This document shows positions 1 to 12,379 of a DNA stretch of 64,000 nucleotides, one piece after another. Every line of letters starts with the position of its first letter. Positions within the stretch are counted from its first letter, which is position 1. The position numbers and the translations under genes were made by a program. The stretch is from Zasmidium citrigriseum (Eukaryota; Ascomycota; Dothideomycetes; Mycosphaerellales; Mycosphaerellaceae), in NCBI GenBank assembly GCA_002786025.1, contig NHNW01000005.1, positions 930,001-994,000 on the forward strand, read 5' to 3'. Below the pieces are notes generated by a model that saw only the letters and a program-made list of their open reading frames with translations, was not told where the DNA came from and ran no database searches.

Positions 1-389
1 TAATAGCGAGGGGACCTTTAGAGCTCTTAACGGCCGCTACTTCGGATCTCTATATCCTACTAAATTTCCTCGAGTAGAATAGCGGTAGGTGTAGACCTCT
101 AGTATAAGAGGATAGTAGAGATAGATCTTTAATATTAATAAGAGGAGAGCACGACTTATATAGGGCGATACTACTAGCTATAAGAAGATAAAGCGCACTA
201 GCTCGTAGTAGTAGTATTTCGAACTTAGAGGCGGTAGGATATACTTTAGAAGCCCGAGAGTACGTACACCTAAAAGAAAAATGCTTTAAAGCTCGTTTTA
301 AGTATTATTAAGGAGAATTATAAGGTTAATCTCGTTTACATTTAAGATAAGAGGTATAAGGTAGGAGCGCGCGTATAAAGTAAGGTAAA

Positions 390-448
390 TTAATTACGTA
401 ACTTACGATCTCTAACTAGTAGTTAGGGATTTCTAGTTACGTAATTAA
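390..448. repeat. 59-bp near-perfect palindrome (motif copy 1)
   Basis: The arms TTAATTACGTAACT and AGTTACGTAATTAA are exact reverse complements. They enclose an inner imperfect inverted repeat centred on CTAACTAGTAGTTAG. The core recurs at three other places in the block. Arms this well kept in RIPed DNA suggest either a recent palindrome or symmetrical mutation of both arms. It lies about 190 bases before the first 323-bp direct repeat. Its role is unknown: it could be an element terminus or a foldback element. Confidence 0.8.
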
Positions 449-639
449 CGTTATCGCGCTCTATACCGCCTAGAAGGCTAGCTTTACATAAAATCTACCC
501 TTATACGTATTATCTAGATACTAAGCGCGTCGCGCTTACTAGGCTAGGTACGTCTACTCTTACTATAGTATTTCTACGCCGTTCCTCTCTTTTACTTACT
601 ACGCCCCCTAGAGGATCGAAGCTTACTACTCGAGCGTCT

Positions 640-962
640 AGTAGAAGATTCCTTCTACGCTCTATATTATCTTAGAAGTAATAGACGGATAATCTTAATA
701 TTCGTATAGCTACCGACTCCGAGCTATAGAAAGCCTCGTCCCTCTTCTTCCTAATAATAGCTTTAAGTAAGAGGGTAGAAGTCCTCGTTATCTATCCTAC
801 GCCTCTCCTTTAATATTAAGTAAGAAAAGAGTAACGAGTACGAGCTAGTAACTAACGTATCTAGCTAGGCTAGACTTTACCTTCCTCCTCTAGTCTTACT
901 ATAGGCGAGAGAAGGGATTCGTCTATATATAGTTCGCTCTCCCCTACTTCTCTAAGTATAGT
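640..962 (+). repeat. 323-bp direct repeat, left copy (LTR-like)
   Basis: This segment matches 9,340-9,663 in the same orientation over its whole length, with scattered, mostly C/T and G/A differences. Homology stops at both ends. Two direct repeats about 8.7 kb apart would fit the LTRs of one retroelement. However, the interior shows decayed frames on both strands and no recognisable reverse transcriptase or integrase, so the copies may instead be solo repeats or edges of another element. Confidence 0.7.
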
Positions 963-1979
963 ATCCGAAACACGAGTACTAATTTTGTTAGTATTCCTAC
1001 GTTAATCGATTTATAGCGGCTCGAGGACTAGAGATAATTTAGAAGTAGGCCGCTAGGTACGTATACGATCTATTATATATTAGAGTCTATTAGACGTTAG
1101 CTTCTAGCCTCGGCGCTATTCTAGTACGGCTAGCTCTCGTATAGCTCTCGCCTAGCCTACTAAGGGTAAGGGGCTCGATCCTAATTCAAGTCTTTAGATT
1201 ACTTCCTAATTAAACTTAATATGCTAATTAACTAAGCAGTTTCTATAGTCTAGAGTAGAGGGCCCGTAATTAGTATTTGCGTTTGCGATTCGGGCGCCCG
1301 GGTAGAGATTCGTAATTCGCTAAACGCTCTCGTAGTAACTAGCCGCCTAGACTAGCGGTATAGATCCTTCTACCCCTAAGTAATTAATTAGATGCGTTTA
1401 GAGACCCTTTAACAAGGATCGAGTATTAAAACTTAAGAGGAGGCCTCTTAGCGGAGTAATATAATACCTTAGGACCCTTAACTATATAACGCTATACTAT
1501 CGTTCCTAGGTCCCCGACGCTATAACCCTATACCTTTTCGTAGATAGACTACGACTCGCACCTCCTAATAGAGCTACAACAATAGCCGATCGCTATCCGC
1601 CTATACTATCTATAGGACGTTTCGTCGGGGATAGCCTAATAATTAGGTCTACCGTTCCGATATTAGTATCTCCGGTATTAACGAGCTAGTAGGGTATAAG
1701 TACCCTATACTCTCCTTCTCTAATTTTCTAGTTACAAACTATTACTATTTTTCTAGCCTAAATGTCTTCCGTCCTAATATCCTCTATTTCGAAGTTCTCT
1801 AAGTCCTTATCTACTAAACGATACCTCCCTCCAATTAAGGCCCTAATACCGCTATCTAGACGACATTTTGTCTAGAGACTAGCCGTAACTATATAGTAGA
1901 TTACTCTTCGGCTAGATTCTGTCCTAACTACTTTAATCTAAATCTAAAGCTAGGGGTAGCGTTAGCGACGGAAGTAGAC

Positions 1980-3610
1980 GCTTCCTCGGCGCTACTAGCG
2001 TTAGGAGTAAACGTTAAGCCCGTAGCTAGTCTATCTAATACACCTCGCTCTAGATTCGTATCGTTCTCGTCCTTACCTAACGTTACTAAAGGGCACCGGT
2101 AGAGCGGCTTTCGTCGTTATTAATAGTAAGTAATCCTAAGTTAGTCCCTCTATATTACACCTAGACGTCTCTAATGTTTAATAGACAATAGAACGGCTAG
2201 TAGAAGGCCTATTAGCCTTCGTAAGCCCCCTATCGTACTACCGCCTAGGCCGTCTCTAAATCGAATACCTACGAGGAGAGGCGGACAGAATAGAAGCTAG
2301 GGGGAGTTTACGATTAGGGGACTAATTGTCGTATATCTCTAAGAGGTTAAGGTTAACCGTAGTAAATAATATATATAGCGACCCGCGAAGGAGATCTATA
2401 GGGTCCTAGATACCTTCTTTAGTACTAGTTTTGTTAAAACACGCTCTTCGCTCGTCGACTATGTACTATAGCGAGTAGGCCGTAGCGCGTAGTTCTATTC
2501 TCTAGAAGATAAAGTCGAAGGCTTTTATATATACTTCTTCTATAATAATTTCTAGGACAACGGGGTACTATAGACTATAATACTAGCTTCGTAGGACGAC
2601 GGCGACCTTTACGAGCGACTATTAGTATTTCGGAGGCGTCGATAAGGCGCCGTAGAGCACGAATTCAAGATCGTAATCTAGATACTAGATAACTACTCCC
2701 TTCGCAACTTTAATAAGACTAAAGATAACACTCCTTAGAAGTATTAAGTCTTTAAACTATCGTAGGGTAGAGTATTACTCGAGGGAGTCCTAGGCTCGAC
2801 TAATAACGAAGCTAGCCTAGCTTCTAAGCTTAACAAAACGCCTACTAGCCCGTTCGTAAAGATACTCGTCTTAACGAAGGTACGTATAGTCGAGGCTAAT
2901 AAACCTAGTAGTAAGCCTAAGGTAAAGTTTACTATCCCTATCGACGCGGAGAACTACGTTAACCTAACGTCCCCGACTTAATCGATAACGAAGAGACTCG
3001 CTAATAATTAAGAGCGCTTAACGACTTAGTTTATATAAGAAGTACTTAATAACGGGGTCTTCGACGGTAGCAATAATAGTCTTAGTAATAGTATCTCGCC
3101 TTACGCGACCCTTATTAAGTCGGAGACTCTCTCTAACGTAAGTACTAGTAGCCTCGAAAGCCTAGATACGCTTTTTTAGGCCCGCGATACCGTACTAGCT
3201 ATAGTAGAGTATTAACGGCTTAAGTAATAAGGTCGCTAACGAAATAGACTAGTACTAATTAATTCTATACTAGTAGGCGTTAGTTCCGCCGATAACTAGA
3301 ACCCTAGTAGTAGTACGGTAGAGGGCTCTTCGGGTATAGACGCTAAGAATATACTAATACTTATTAAGTAGGAGAAGATATTAAATAGTAATAATCCTCC
3401 GCTATCGCCTACCGCTACTTCTCTACTTCGTAAAAGGGCCCGAAGAGAGCCTATAGTAGCCCTAATATATATCGTTACGTAGCGTACGGTAAAGGAGTAG
3501 GATAGTACGACTATCGAAGAGAGTAATAATAGCACTACTATAGCGTTAGGCTCGTCTTCGAAGGGGGGAAGGGGTTAGAAGAAGAAGGGAAAAGGTTCGA
3601 AGAAGTAGAC
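1980..3610 (+). pseudogene. Decayed long ORF A, function unknown
   Basis: One frame (codons starting at positions divisible by three) can be followed for about 540 codons. It is interrupted only by TAG, TAA and rare others, as expected if CAG, CAA or TGG codons were mutated by RIP. Readable stretches look like protein, for example SKPKVKFTIPIDAENYVNL near 2,925-2,970 and a lysine-rich, glycine-rich tail near 3,550-3,610. Start and end are approximate. I recognise no family. It lies between the two 323-bp direct repeats and points towards the minus-strand frames further right, so the interior is not arranged like a standard gag-pol unit. Confidence 0.55.
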
Positions 3611-3902
3611 TAATTTTTTAATTTTAATAGTTCGGATCTTTATATTCTATTCTCGTACTTAACAATTATTGTATTAATTATTAGTACTTGCAAGTATAGA
3701 TATTATTGCCTTTAATAGTTACTTGTCCCTCTTAAACTTATATTACCGATTCGCTAGAGTATCTATACGTTACACAATATGTACGCTAATTAATTAGAGC
3801 GTATAGGTATAAATCTAGTAAATATTACTATAGTCGTTTAACTTAGTAGTCTTACGACTAGACGCGAGAAACCGGAAATAATATTCACGTAATTAGCACG
3901 AT

Positions 3903-3923
3903 ATCTAACTACTAGTTATAGAT
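3903..3923. repeat. Palindromic motif, copy 2
   Basis: The core ATCTAACTACTAGTTATAGAT is an almost perfect inverted repeat matching the centre of the 390-448 palindrome and of the copies near 9,141 and 16,630. An arm-like ACGTAATTA lies about ten bases to the left. This copy is inside the interval bounded by the direct repeats. Confidence 0.65.
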
Positions 3924-5471
3924 GTTAAAACTACGAAGTATTAACTTTTAAGGGGCCTAGAGACTATAAAGTAGTAGTAACCTCGTATAACTAAGTATTA
4001 CATTCTTGTCCCTACCGCTCGTCTAAAATATCCTCCGCTTATCTTAACGTCTCCCCTCTTACTTAGATATCCGAAGGTATAGATAAGAGAGGAGAACCTA
4101 GTATAGACTTAGTAAGGTAAGTATCTAGACCTAGTATCGCCTTCGAATAGCTTCGTAGACGTCGAACGGCCTTCGTAGTATAAATAGATCCCTAATAGCT
4201 AACTAGATTGTTAATATCGTTAAAAACATCGTCGATGTCCTATATTAGACTAGCCGTACTATCGTCTAGCGTAGTCGCTCTAACTTCTTTTCGCGGAAAG
4301 GTCGTTACTTCCTAGTCCTCGAGATCTCTAACGCTATTATTTTATATAGGCAAATTGTTTAGCTTTCTTTCGAACGAATCGCGCCGTATAATATTACTAT
4401 CTAGGTATATATCGAACTAGGTAGTCGGAACTACGGGACTAGTTAATCGGGTATTATTGCCTACTACGGATCGTATTATTGCAAAGCTATACTAGAGTAC
4501 TAGGGGAGGTGCTAAAAGATTAAAAGGCTAGCTAGGATCGATAGTAAGTTTATGTCTCTAGACTAGTACGCGATCGCCCTTTCGTGTATACTACTATTAA
4601 GGCGTCTATACGATTAAATATTCTAGCTCGCGTATAGAGTCTACGTATACTTCGATATTCGCCGCCCGGATCTCTTAAATAACGGTATCGCGCTCGCGCT
4701 TGTCGAGCGAGAATAGCTAGTTAAGCGCGGTAATAACTCGAGGATCTTCCTACGGTCCACCCTCTAGGATTGTACGACTTAATAGATAAAGTTTGCGGTA
4801 GAGGAGATTTATAGGTATAAGAGGGGGTACACGCGACGGTAGCGGGTAAAGCTACGTACGACTATTTAATATAACTAGGGGCGTTACTTACTAGTAGATA
4901 GAAGATTAGAGGCTATCGATATAAACTCTAAGCACCTACTACTCGTCGTTAATAGGCGTATACTAGACTAGAATACGAACCTACGAGGAGTACGGGGAGC
5001 GCTAAAGGTTCCCGCGAGGTATATATAGTAAGATAAAGGTAGCGTCGCTAATTTCTCCGCGTACGACTTATAATCGATATTACGAAAGAAGCCGATCTCG
5101 TACTAATCCTTCTTACTTAATATCGTTATAACGCCTTCTAGTAGCGGGTATATCCTCTATTAGCTATTATAAAGCGCTCTTATCGAATCTAGGAATAAAT
5201 ACGGCAAGCGGAGTATCCGGACTATCTCGACGTCGTCTCGTATTATAGTTAATAAAAACTACTATATCGGTTAGCGAATCCTCGCTAAACTTCTTAACTA
5301 TAGGAAGATTGTACGGAATAGAGAATAGTAGGGGGCAAGATATTCTATTCTACGTAAAGTAGAGATTTACTAGTACTACGATCGTCTTATAGTTCTTACT
5401 CTACGATAGATAGACGAACTTCTAGTAACCCTCCAGATTAGCGCGTAAGAGCTATCCTAGTATAGAATACG

Positions 5472-6207
5472 TAGAGTTAAAAAGTTCGGTTAACTAATCT
5501 AGTCCAGGTGGTATATTATACTAACGGGAGTAGAATAACACCTCGTTAGAAATGTAATTAGTATAGGACTATAGAAAGCTAAACAGGTCTATTACGATAA
5601 AGCCGTACTAGCTATAATAGTTCCCTATAGCGGGATAGTCCTAATCGTAGATCGCCTTAGCTCTCTTAGGATTAAGCGCGAAGTAGGCGCTAGGGTAGGG
5701 AATATTTCGGTTTATAAAGCAATTGTCTAAGGACGACGGCTTAAGGAACTCTAGATATATCCGTATAAGGTAAGGATTCGTAGTCGAGAGTAGCTAGGCT
5801 ATAGGCTTAGTCGCGAAATAGACGTTACTTAGCTATTATCGAAGATCCTCGGCGTTAATATATAATAAGCTCGGAAATAAAAGACTAAGCGTCGCCGCTA
5901 CCTTCTTAAGATAATACTAATAGGGCCGAAAGGTACGGGTTTCTATAGCACTTACGAAAGGCTATAAGCTTTCTATAATCTCTAGAAGCCGGAGATACTA
6001 TAGCAGACTCGGCCCCTATCGCTTATAGAGGGTGGAGCGGAACTAGCTTATATATTACACTCCTTTAATAGGCGACGAGTTCGTAGGTAGCTTAGGCGTA
6101 TAGCCGTATTTAGCGCTAATAATGCTTAAGCTATACTTAACACCGTCTAATTCGGGTAATAAGTCGCCTATATCTTCCTCGAGAACGAGACGATACGACA
6201 GTCCGAG
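5472..6207 (-). pseudogene. Decayed minus-strand frame B2, function unknown
   Basis: Reading the minus strand downward from about 6,207, one frame runs for about 245 codons. Its stops are nearly all TAG with a few TAA, the residue RIP leaves from CAG, TGG and CAA. The readable protein is rich in Leu, Tyr, Ser and Lys; legible stretches include FLKPSSLDNCFINRN and AYFALNPKRAKAIYD. I see no known motif. It probably belongs to the same gene or gene group as the minus-strand frame at 7,220-8,295, but I could not trace one uninterrupted frame between them. Confidence 0.5.
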
Positions 6208-7219
6208 TACGACTAGCTCGTAGAGTACACCGTCTTACTTAGATATAGATTTAAAAGCGGCCCCTAGCTACGCGTTATCTAGAACAAGTTCGTTAATCTC
6301 TATATTTACGTTATCTTCCTACGGATCGGTCTCCTAATTAGTACCTACTAGTACGTCCGCTATCTCTATATCTTCGGAGTCTTCGTATCGAGTTACTATA
6401 GCGCTACTCTTCCGTCTCTTTCGGCGCTAGTAGTTCTTAGAAGTACTAGTTTCCCTAATACGTTTAAAGCTATTGTACTTAGTCTCCTAGAGAAGGGTAT
6501 TACTCGTTCGGCGTTCCGACTAACGAAGAGAGGCGACAATATCCCTATCGTTATCTTCTCGCCGCTATTTAGGTCTAGGAGATTTATCCGTCCGTAGCTA
6601 TAGTTACGGTATAGAGGGTCTAGAGGGGATAGGAGTTTTTAACGGATTCCTAGACAAGGATACCGCGATTCGGCGCGCCTAGAAAGGAGTAAGAGTAGAG
6701 TCGATAAGTTTTTAACGGTTAGTCTACGGGCGACGACTTATAATATACTTAATATGTTATTAATATATATCCTCTAAGGGCGGTAATAGAGAGCGAGATA
6801 TAGACTCTACGAGTTTAAGGGATCGACGAGTATCGATAGATAGTAGGGCGGGCGTCTAGCGTAGTTCCTTAAACTAGGGCGGAGGGAGCTTCTTATCGTC
6901 CTCGGTTAGCTCTATCTTCTATATAGCTAGCTATTAATTAATAACCCCTTAATCCTAATCTCTACGGCGGTAGGTCTCCTAAACTCCTAAAGTATTTATA
7001 CGGATATAGTAGAGGTAGCGAGGACGCTATCGCTTCTCGCGGCTATTATAGAAGTTTTAGAGCTAGACGATAAACTCGTTAATCTCTTCCTAGGAAATAT
7101 TAATCTCGGCCGCTCGGGGATTCTCGTCTTTTATTATCTAGGTATTGAAAATATAAAGGAAATCCTCCTCGCGGTACGAGAGGCTAGATATCCTCGATAG
7201 AGACTCGTACGATTCTTTC

Positions 7220-8295
7220 TATCGCTTAAAAATAGCCTGGCTAAGAGCTACTTAAACCTATTTCCACGTCTAGTATTTAGTTTTTGCTCTATCAAGAACT
7301 CGTATAGCCTACTTAGTCTTACCGTTAGGTATTTCTTTTAGTCTATTACGAGAAGGGTCTTAATAGTACATATCGACTTCGCCGCTAAAGTATAGCGTTT
7401 TAGCTAGGAAGGCGAAGAGTAGGTCGCGTAGTAGTACCTAAAGACGTGTACTTCGTTATAATCGATCTTTACTCTATTTTATAGTAGTCTTAAACTCGCG
7501 CTACGGAATAGCTAAGTCTTTTAGTAGCCCTTAAAACTTCCTCTAACCCTCTAACGTATCGCCTAATAGTATATTCGAGGCGGCCTCGCTAAGCTAAAAG
7601 GCGGATACGCTAGTCTAGTCGTTCGCTTTCGTACGTCGCTCCTATATATATATAATTATCTCTATAAGGACTTTAGCGGGGTCGCGATAGCTTTGCGAAC
7701 GTAAAGCTACGAGGAAACCTTTCCGAGTCGATATATTATAGCCGTAGAAACCGCTATCTAGAGCCCCTAACCCGTTGCTTATTAATAACTCCGAGTCCTT
7801 AACTAAGTCCTCTAAGCCTTTAATATCCTATAAAGTTCTCTCTACGAGCTAGAGGTTAAATCCTAGTCCTAAGGCGACTAGGGCGACCGAGTTCGCTAAA
7901 TATATAGCGTACTACTCGTAGCTATTTTAGGATTATATTAGGAGAGGAGCTAGGGTAGAATAAGATACGAAGCTAGAGGAAACACCCTACTCGATCGCTC
8001 GATAACCGAGAGTATCGCCGCTTCCCTCCTCTCTATAGGACGATATAGGAGGCGAGGTCTCCTTCTTATTATTAACTATAGTCGCTCTAGTACTAGTAGT
8101 AGTAGTAGTTAGAGCTACGTAGCTATCGCTAGTATTAAGCAAATCTTGTAATCTTAGAACGACTATACTACTACGATATAGAGCGGGTATAGTTATATTA
8201 TCTATAAAGGTAACCGCCGTAGCCGCGATCTCTTACTACTCCGCTAGCGTTTTAATCGTATAAGATATAATACTCGTAAAACGAGGTATATATAG
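7220..8295 (-). pseudogene. Decayed minus-strand frame B1, function unknown
   Basis: A single minus-strand frame of about 358 codons can be read, broken only by TAG and TAA at positions where Gln or Trp would be expected. Legible stretches include GLEDLVKDSELLISNGLGAL and ISTRKGFLVALRSQSYRDPA, so this was a real coding sequence before mutation. A Thr-rich low-complexity segment lies near 8,090-8,110. I recognise no domain and cannot place the start or stop. Confidence 0.55.
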
Positions 8296-9136
8296 TAACT
8301 ATAGAAAGAACTAAGCGAAGGAGCTAGAGGTTAATCGAGTCTTCGAGGGGTAAGAGATAAGCCTAGGAGGGTCGATCGGGCTTTAAGAGAGGTCTACGGG
8401 TTAAATATTCGAGTAGTAGAAGATACGTCGTAAGTAGGGTCGCTCTATACACGGCGGGAGCGTAAGAGTTAGCGGGTTAGAAGGCGTAAGAGTATAGCGC
8501 TACTATCGAGGCTAAGGTCGCTAGTAATCGGCGTACTAACGGATTTAACGAATCGTACGGGCGGTAGAATAGAGGACGAGGAGGTAAAAGGTAGGATAGC
8601 GCCTAAACTTTATTATAAGACTTAGGTGTTAGCTAATAATTAGGAGATAGAGGGGCTTACTAGGATTACTATAGTAAGATATTAGAACTCTAAGCTTAAG
8701 TAAATATAGGAAGTCCTTAATTACCTAATAGAAGGGAGTAGAGTAACGGAACTAAAGCTTAATGTCTTTAAAAGAAGCGGTTTAGTAAGGACGTTAGTAG
8801 ATAATCTTCGACGCCTAGAGGCTTCGAGGTATCTTAACGATTAGCTAAAAGTATACCCGGGCTATTATTGTCTTCCCTACGGATACGGCGGGATATATTA
8901 GAGGGAGGGCGATTCTAGAGGTAGTAACTAAAAGAGCTATAGATGTCGAGATAAAGTCTAAGTAGAAGATATAGAATACTCTCCTAGTAAGAGGGTCTAC
9001 GTAAGGAAGTAAGGATTAGCGTAAGGGTGTCTAAAGAGCGCGTATAATCGTAGTAAAGCGCGAGAAGAGGTAAAGTAGGCTATAATAGCGCGTAAGAGCG
9101 AAACGCGCTAGCGCGCTAGATAACGTTATAGCTTTT

Positions 9137-9177
9137 ACGATCGCTAACTACTAGTTAGAGATATTAAGTTACGTAAC
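9137..9177. repeat. Palindromic motif, copy 3
   Basis: CGATCGCTAACTACTAGTTA with its right arm TTAAGTTACGTAAC matches the reverse orientation of the first palindrome, including part of the outer arm and a nearby CG-rich tract. It lies about 200 bases before the right-hand 323-bp repeat, much as copy 1 lies before the left-hand one. The palindrome may therefore belong to the same element as the direct repeats. Confidence 0.7.
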
Positions 9178-9339
9178 TTTAGCGCGCGCGTAGTAACGCC
9201 TCCCTTACCTAACTTCCGCGACGTAAATATAATATTAGTATACCTACTAGAAGGGCGCGAATATAATTAGACTATTACCTACGTTACGCGTACTTAGGCT
9301 TACGTATTCGGTCCGCTATCCGTCCTTCGAAAGTTATCT

Positions 9340-9663
9340 AGCGGAGGATTCCTTCCACCCTTTATATTATCTTAGAAGTAATAGACGGACAATCTTAATA
9401 TTCGTATAGCTACCGACTCCGAGCTATAGAAAGCCTCGTCCCTCTTCTTCCTAACAATAGCTTAAAGTAGGAGGGTAGGAGTCCTCGTTATCTATTCTAC
9501 GCCCCTCCTTTAATATTAAGTAATAAAAGAGTAACGAGTACAAGCTAGTAGCTAACGTATCTAGCTAGGCTAGACTTTACCTTCCTCCTCTAGTCTTACT
9601 ATAAGCGAGAGAAGGGATACGTTTATATATAGTTCGCTCTCCTCTACTCCTCTAAGTATAAGA
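9340..9663 (+). repeat. 323-bp direct repeat, right copy (LTR-like)
   Basis: Same orientation and near-full-length match to 640-962. Differences are dominated by transitions, consistent with independent RIP of the two copies. The tandem decayed gene pair starts shortly after this copy, so the repeat marks a boundary between two kinds of content in the block. Confidence 0.7.
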
Positions 9664-9799
9664 TCTATAATATCTCTTCGGCTTTCCTACGGTTAATTAT
9701 CTAGACCCGTCTACCGTAGCTTCGAGTAAGAGCGGTATATTACGATGTAAGAAACAGGAAGGAAGGAGAAGGGAATTATAGGTTCGTAAGTATCTCTCT

Positions 9800-10920
9800 T
9801 ATTCTTATTTACTTAAGACTTCGTATCCTAATCTTATTATATTATTCTTAAGTATAGCGCCGCCTAAAAACTCTAGGGTATTACTATATCTCCCGCTCTA
9901 CTCTTCTAATTTAACTAAAGCCTTATATTATGTCGTATAGCGTATTTAGAAATATCTCTAACTAGGCCTAGTAGATAAGTCTACGCCGCTCGGCGCCGGA
10001 CGTAGCGCTCGTATTACCTATATAGTAGGCGAAGATATAGCTAGGGCTATCCTAGTACTAGCTAGTGCCTAGGAGGTCGTCGTCGACGTAGTTAATAGGA
10101 GGGAGGCGGTAGTAGTTAGGGTTAAGAGTGTCGGGCAATATACGATACTTATAGTAGAGCGTAACTTCGGTTTAACCTAGGCGGAGGACGATACGGATAT
10201 CGATAGGGAAGACGTAGATAATACTATCGCTATCTAACAACCTATCTATAATCGTAGGTATCTAGTTAAGTTTAGTAGAGCTCGGTTCTAGTAAGGGAAA
10301 AGTATAGTATACCTAGTACTCGCCCTCCTTATACTTACGAAGTAGGATCGCTACGTCGTCGATAATAATCGGGCGTTCGTCGTCGGAGTCTAGGTAGCCG
10401 TCGTTACTTAGATCTATCTCGCTCGCCTTACGCTTAAGCTACTTACGTAGCGCCTTACCGCTAGTAGAGTTACGGGCGGTAGGGGTACTAACGCGACGTA
10501 CGGCGTAGATAGTAATCTAATCGGCTAGGTTATTACTCGATAAGGTAATAGTAGACTAGGTGTTAGCGGACGGGGTATTAGCGGACTAAGCGGCGGTAGA
10601 CTAGGTATAAGATAAAGTAGTATCGTACTTAGGAGCGTTAGTCGCAATAAGCGTATCTAGGCTCTCGATAGGCGTAGCTATAGCTATAAGGAATAGTTAG
10701 CGACGGAGGAAAAGGTCGAGAAAAATAAGTACTTACTAAAGCTTAAGCTAGATACTAGAAGAGAGGAAGTACTACTAAAGGTACTTAATAGAGTAGGTAG
10801 TAGGAGGGTTGGAAGACGGTATATTTAAAGAGAAGTTTTAGGGGCGAAGCTATCGCTTTTAAAGCGGCGGCGCTAGTATACGTCTCTCGGCTTATTAATA
10901 AGTCTTAAGGAAGGCGCGCG
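9800..10920 (-). pseudogene. Decayed gene C1, left member of a tandem pair
   Basis: The DNA between about 9,800 and 10,920 is repeated at about 11,030-12,190, an offset near 1.25 kb. The best frame is on the minus strand. From about 10,690 it gives a Ser/Thr/Ala-rich start, then a basic segment ALRK-stop-LKRKAS near 10,419-10,461, then an acidic stretch and RKYKEGEY-stop-VYYTF near 10,300-10,350. Stops are TAG, as RIP predicts. A nuclear or DNA-binding protein is possible from the basic segment, but no family is recognised. The frame becomes uncertain towards 10,150. Confidence 0.5.
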
Positions 10921-11029
10921 AGTTACGAGAACGAGAGATATATAAGAAGATACGGGAAATTAGAATATAGACGTATAAGAGGGACATAGGGAATTATTAC
11001 AAGAAACATAGTATTCTTATTACTATCTA

Positions 11030-12190
11030 CTTAAGACCTTGTATCTTAAGTATCTACTTAAGACCTTATGTCTTAAGCTAATTATGTTATTATTAAGTAT
11101 AGTATAGCCTAATTAATCTTAAGCCGTGTCTAAGCCTCCTAATCTACTTCTCTTAGTCTACTAATACTTTACCGGATATCGTATAGGGTATTTAAGTAGA
11201 GGGTAGCCTAGTACTCTAGTATACGGTAGCCGCGAATCTAGGGAGTTAGGGGGCTATTAGTAGGCGTAGCGCGGGCGAAGAGGTAGTTAGGACTATCCTA
11301 GTACTAGCCGATACTAGGGAGCTAGTCGGTACGGTAGTTAGGGGTAGAGAGGCGGTAGTTAGCGAGAGGGATACCTAGTAGGAGTATACGGTACTAGTAG
11401 GTAAACTAGACGGTAGTATCGACTCCTAGACGTAGGACTAGACGGACATCGATAGGGACGATATATACGTTACCCTAGCTATCTTCTATTCTATCTATAA
11501 TCGCCTCTATCTATAGAAAGTTAGTAAAGCTCGGTTCTAATAATAGAAATGTATAGTATACCTAGTACTCGCTATCCTTATACTTACGTAGCGGTTTAAC
11601 GTATAGGTCGAGTAGGATCTCGCGGTTATCGTCGTCTTCGCTAGCCTCGTCGTCTTCGTTATAGTCGTCTCTAGCTATCTTACTCGCCTTACGCTTAAGC
11701 TACTTACGTAGCGCTATACTACTAGTAGACTTACGGGCGGGAGTCTTCTTAGTACTAGCTACGAGGGTTTAAATAGTACTAGCTACGATAGCGGTAGCGA
11801 CCTAATTAGAGAAGGTAGTACTCGAAAGGCTACCGAGCTAGACGGTAGACTAGTTATCGGTAGAGTAAGCGTCGCCTTAGGTAGTAGCGACCTAGGTAAC
11901 GTCGCGCTTAGGCGTATTAGTAGGCTCGGTAGGGGCTTTATAGGCGTTAGATATATCTAGGTAAGGTTAGCGATAGAGGAAAAGGTCGAAAAGGATAAGT
12001 ATATACTAAAGCTTAAGCTAGATAGTAAAGGAGGAGGAAGGCTACTAAAGTAGCTTAAGGATATAGTAGAAGGCGGGTAGGGAGGTAGGTGTGTCTAAGA
12101 GGAAATTTAGGGGCTAAAGCTATTAATTTAAGCGGCGGGCGCCTATATACGTCGCTCGCCTTATTAACAAACCTCCGTAAGCGGCGAATT
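11030..12190 (-). pseudogene. Decayed gene C2, right member of a tandem pair
   Basis: This is a paralogue of the previous entry, with the same minus-strand landmarks: the basic segment ALRK-stop-LKRKAS near 11,684-11,717 and RKYKDSEY-stop-VYYTF near 11,550-11,600. Its acidic linker differs from that of C1. The copies had therefore diverged in sequence before or during RIP, so this is an old duplication rather than an assembly artefact. Function unknown. Confidence 0.5.
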
Positions 12191-12379
12191 AGCTAATTAG
12201 CGGCGATAGCGAGAGCGCGCTCCTACTATCTAAGCTTTAGTAAGGTAGACAGCTACACCGTTAGAATATCTATTCGTTACAATAACTATTAGAGTAGGTA
12301 TATTAAAGCTAGCGAGCGACTTACTATAAGTATTTCCCTCTATAACTTTTAATCTAATATTACTAACGCCGTAAGAATT

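Noticed and set aside
3296..3535. 79-codon open frame on the minus strand in the RIP block
   Set aside because: It overlaps the legible plus-strand decayed ORF A and arises because RIP removes stop-prone contexts on one strand; it shows no domain.
10000..10160. YVDDD-like reading on the minus strand, suggestive of a reverse transcriptase
   Set aside because: The homologous copy C2 is not conserved in that frame; the frame shared by C1 and C2 is a Thr/Ser-rich one, so the match is chance.
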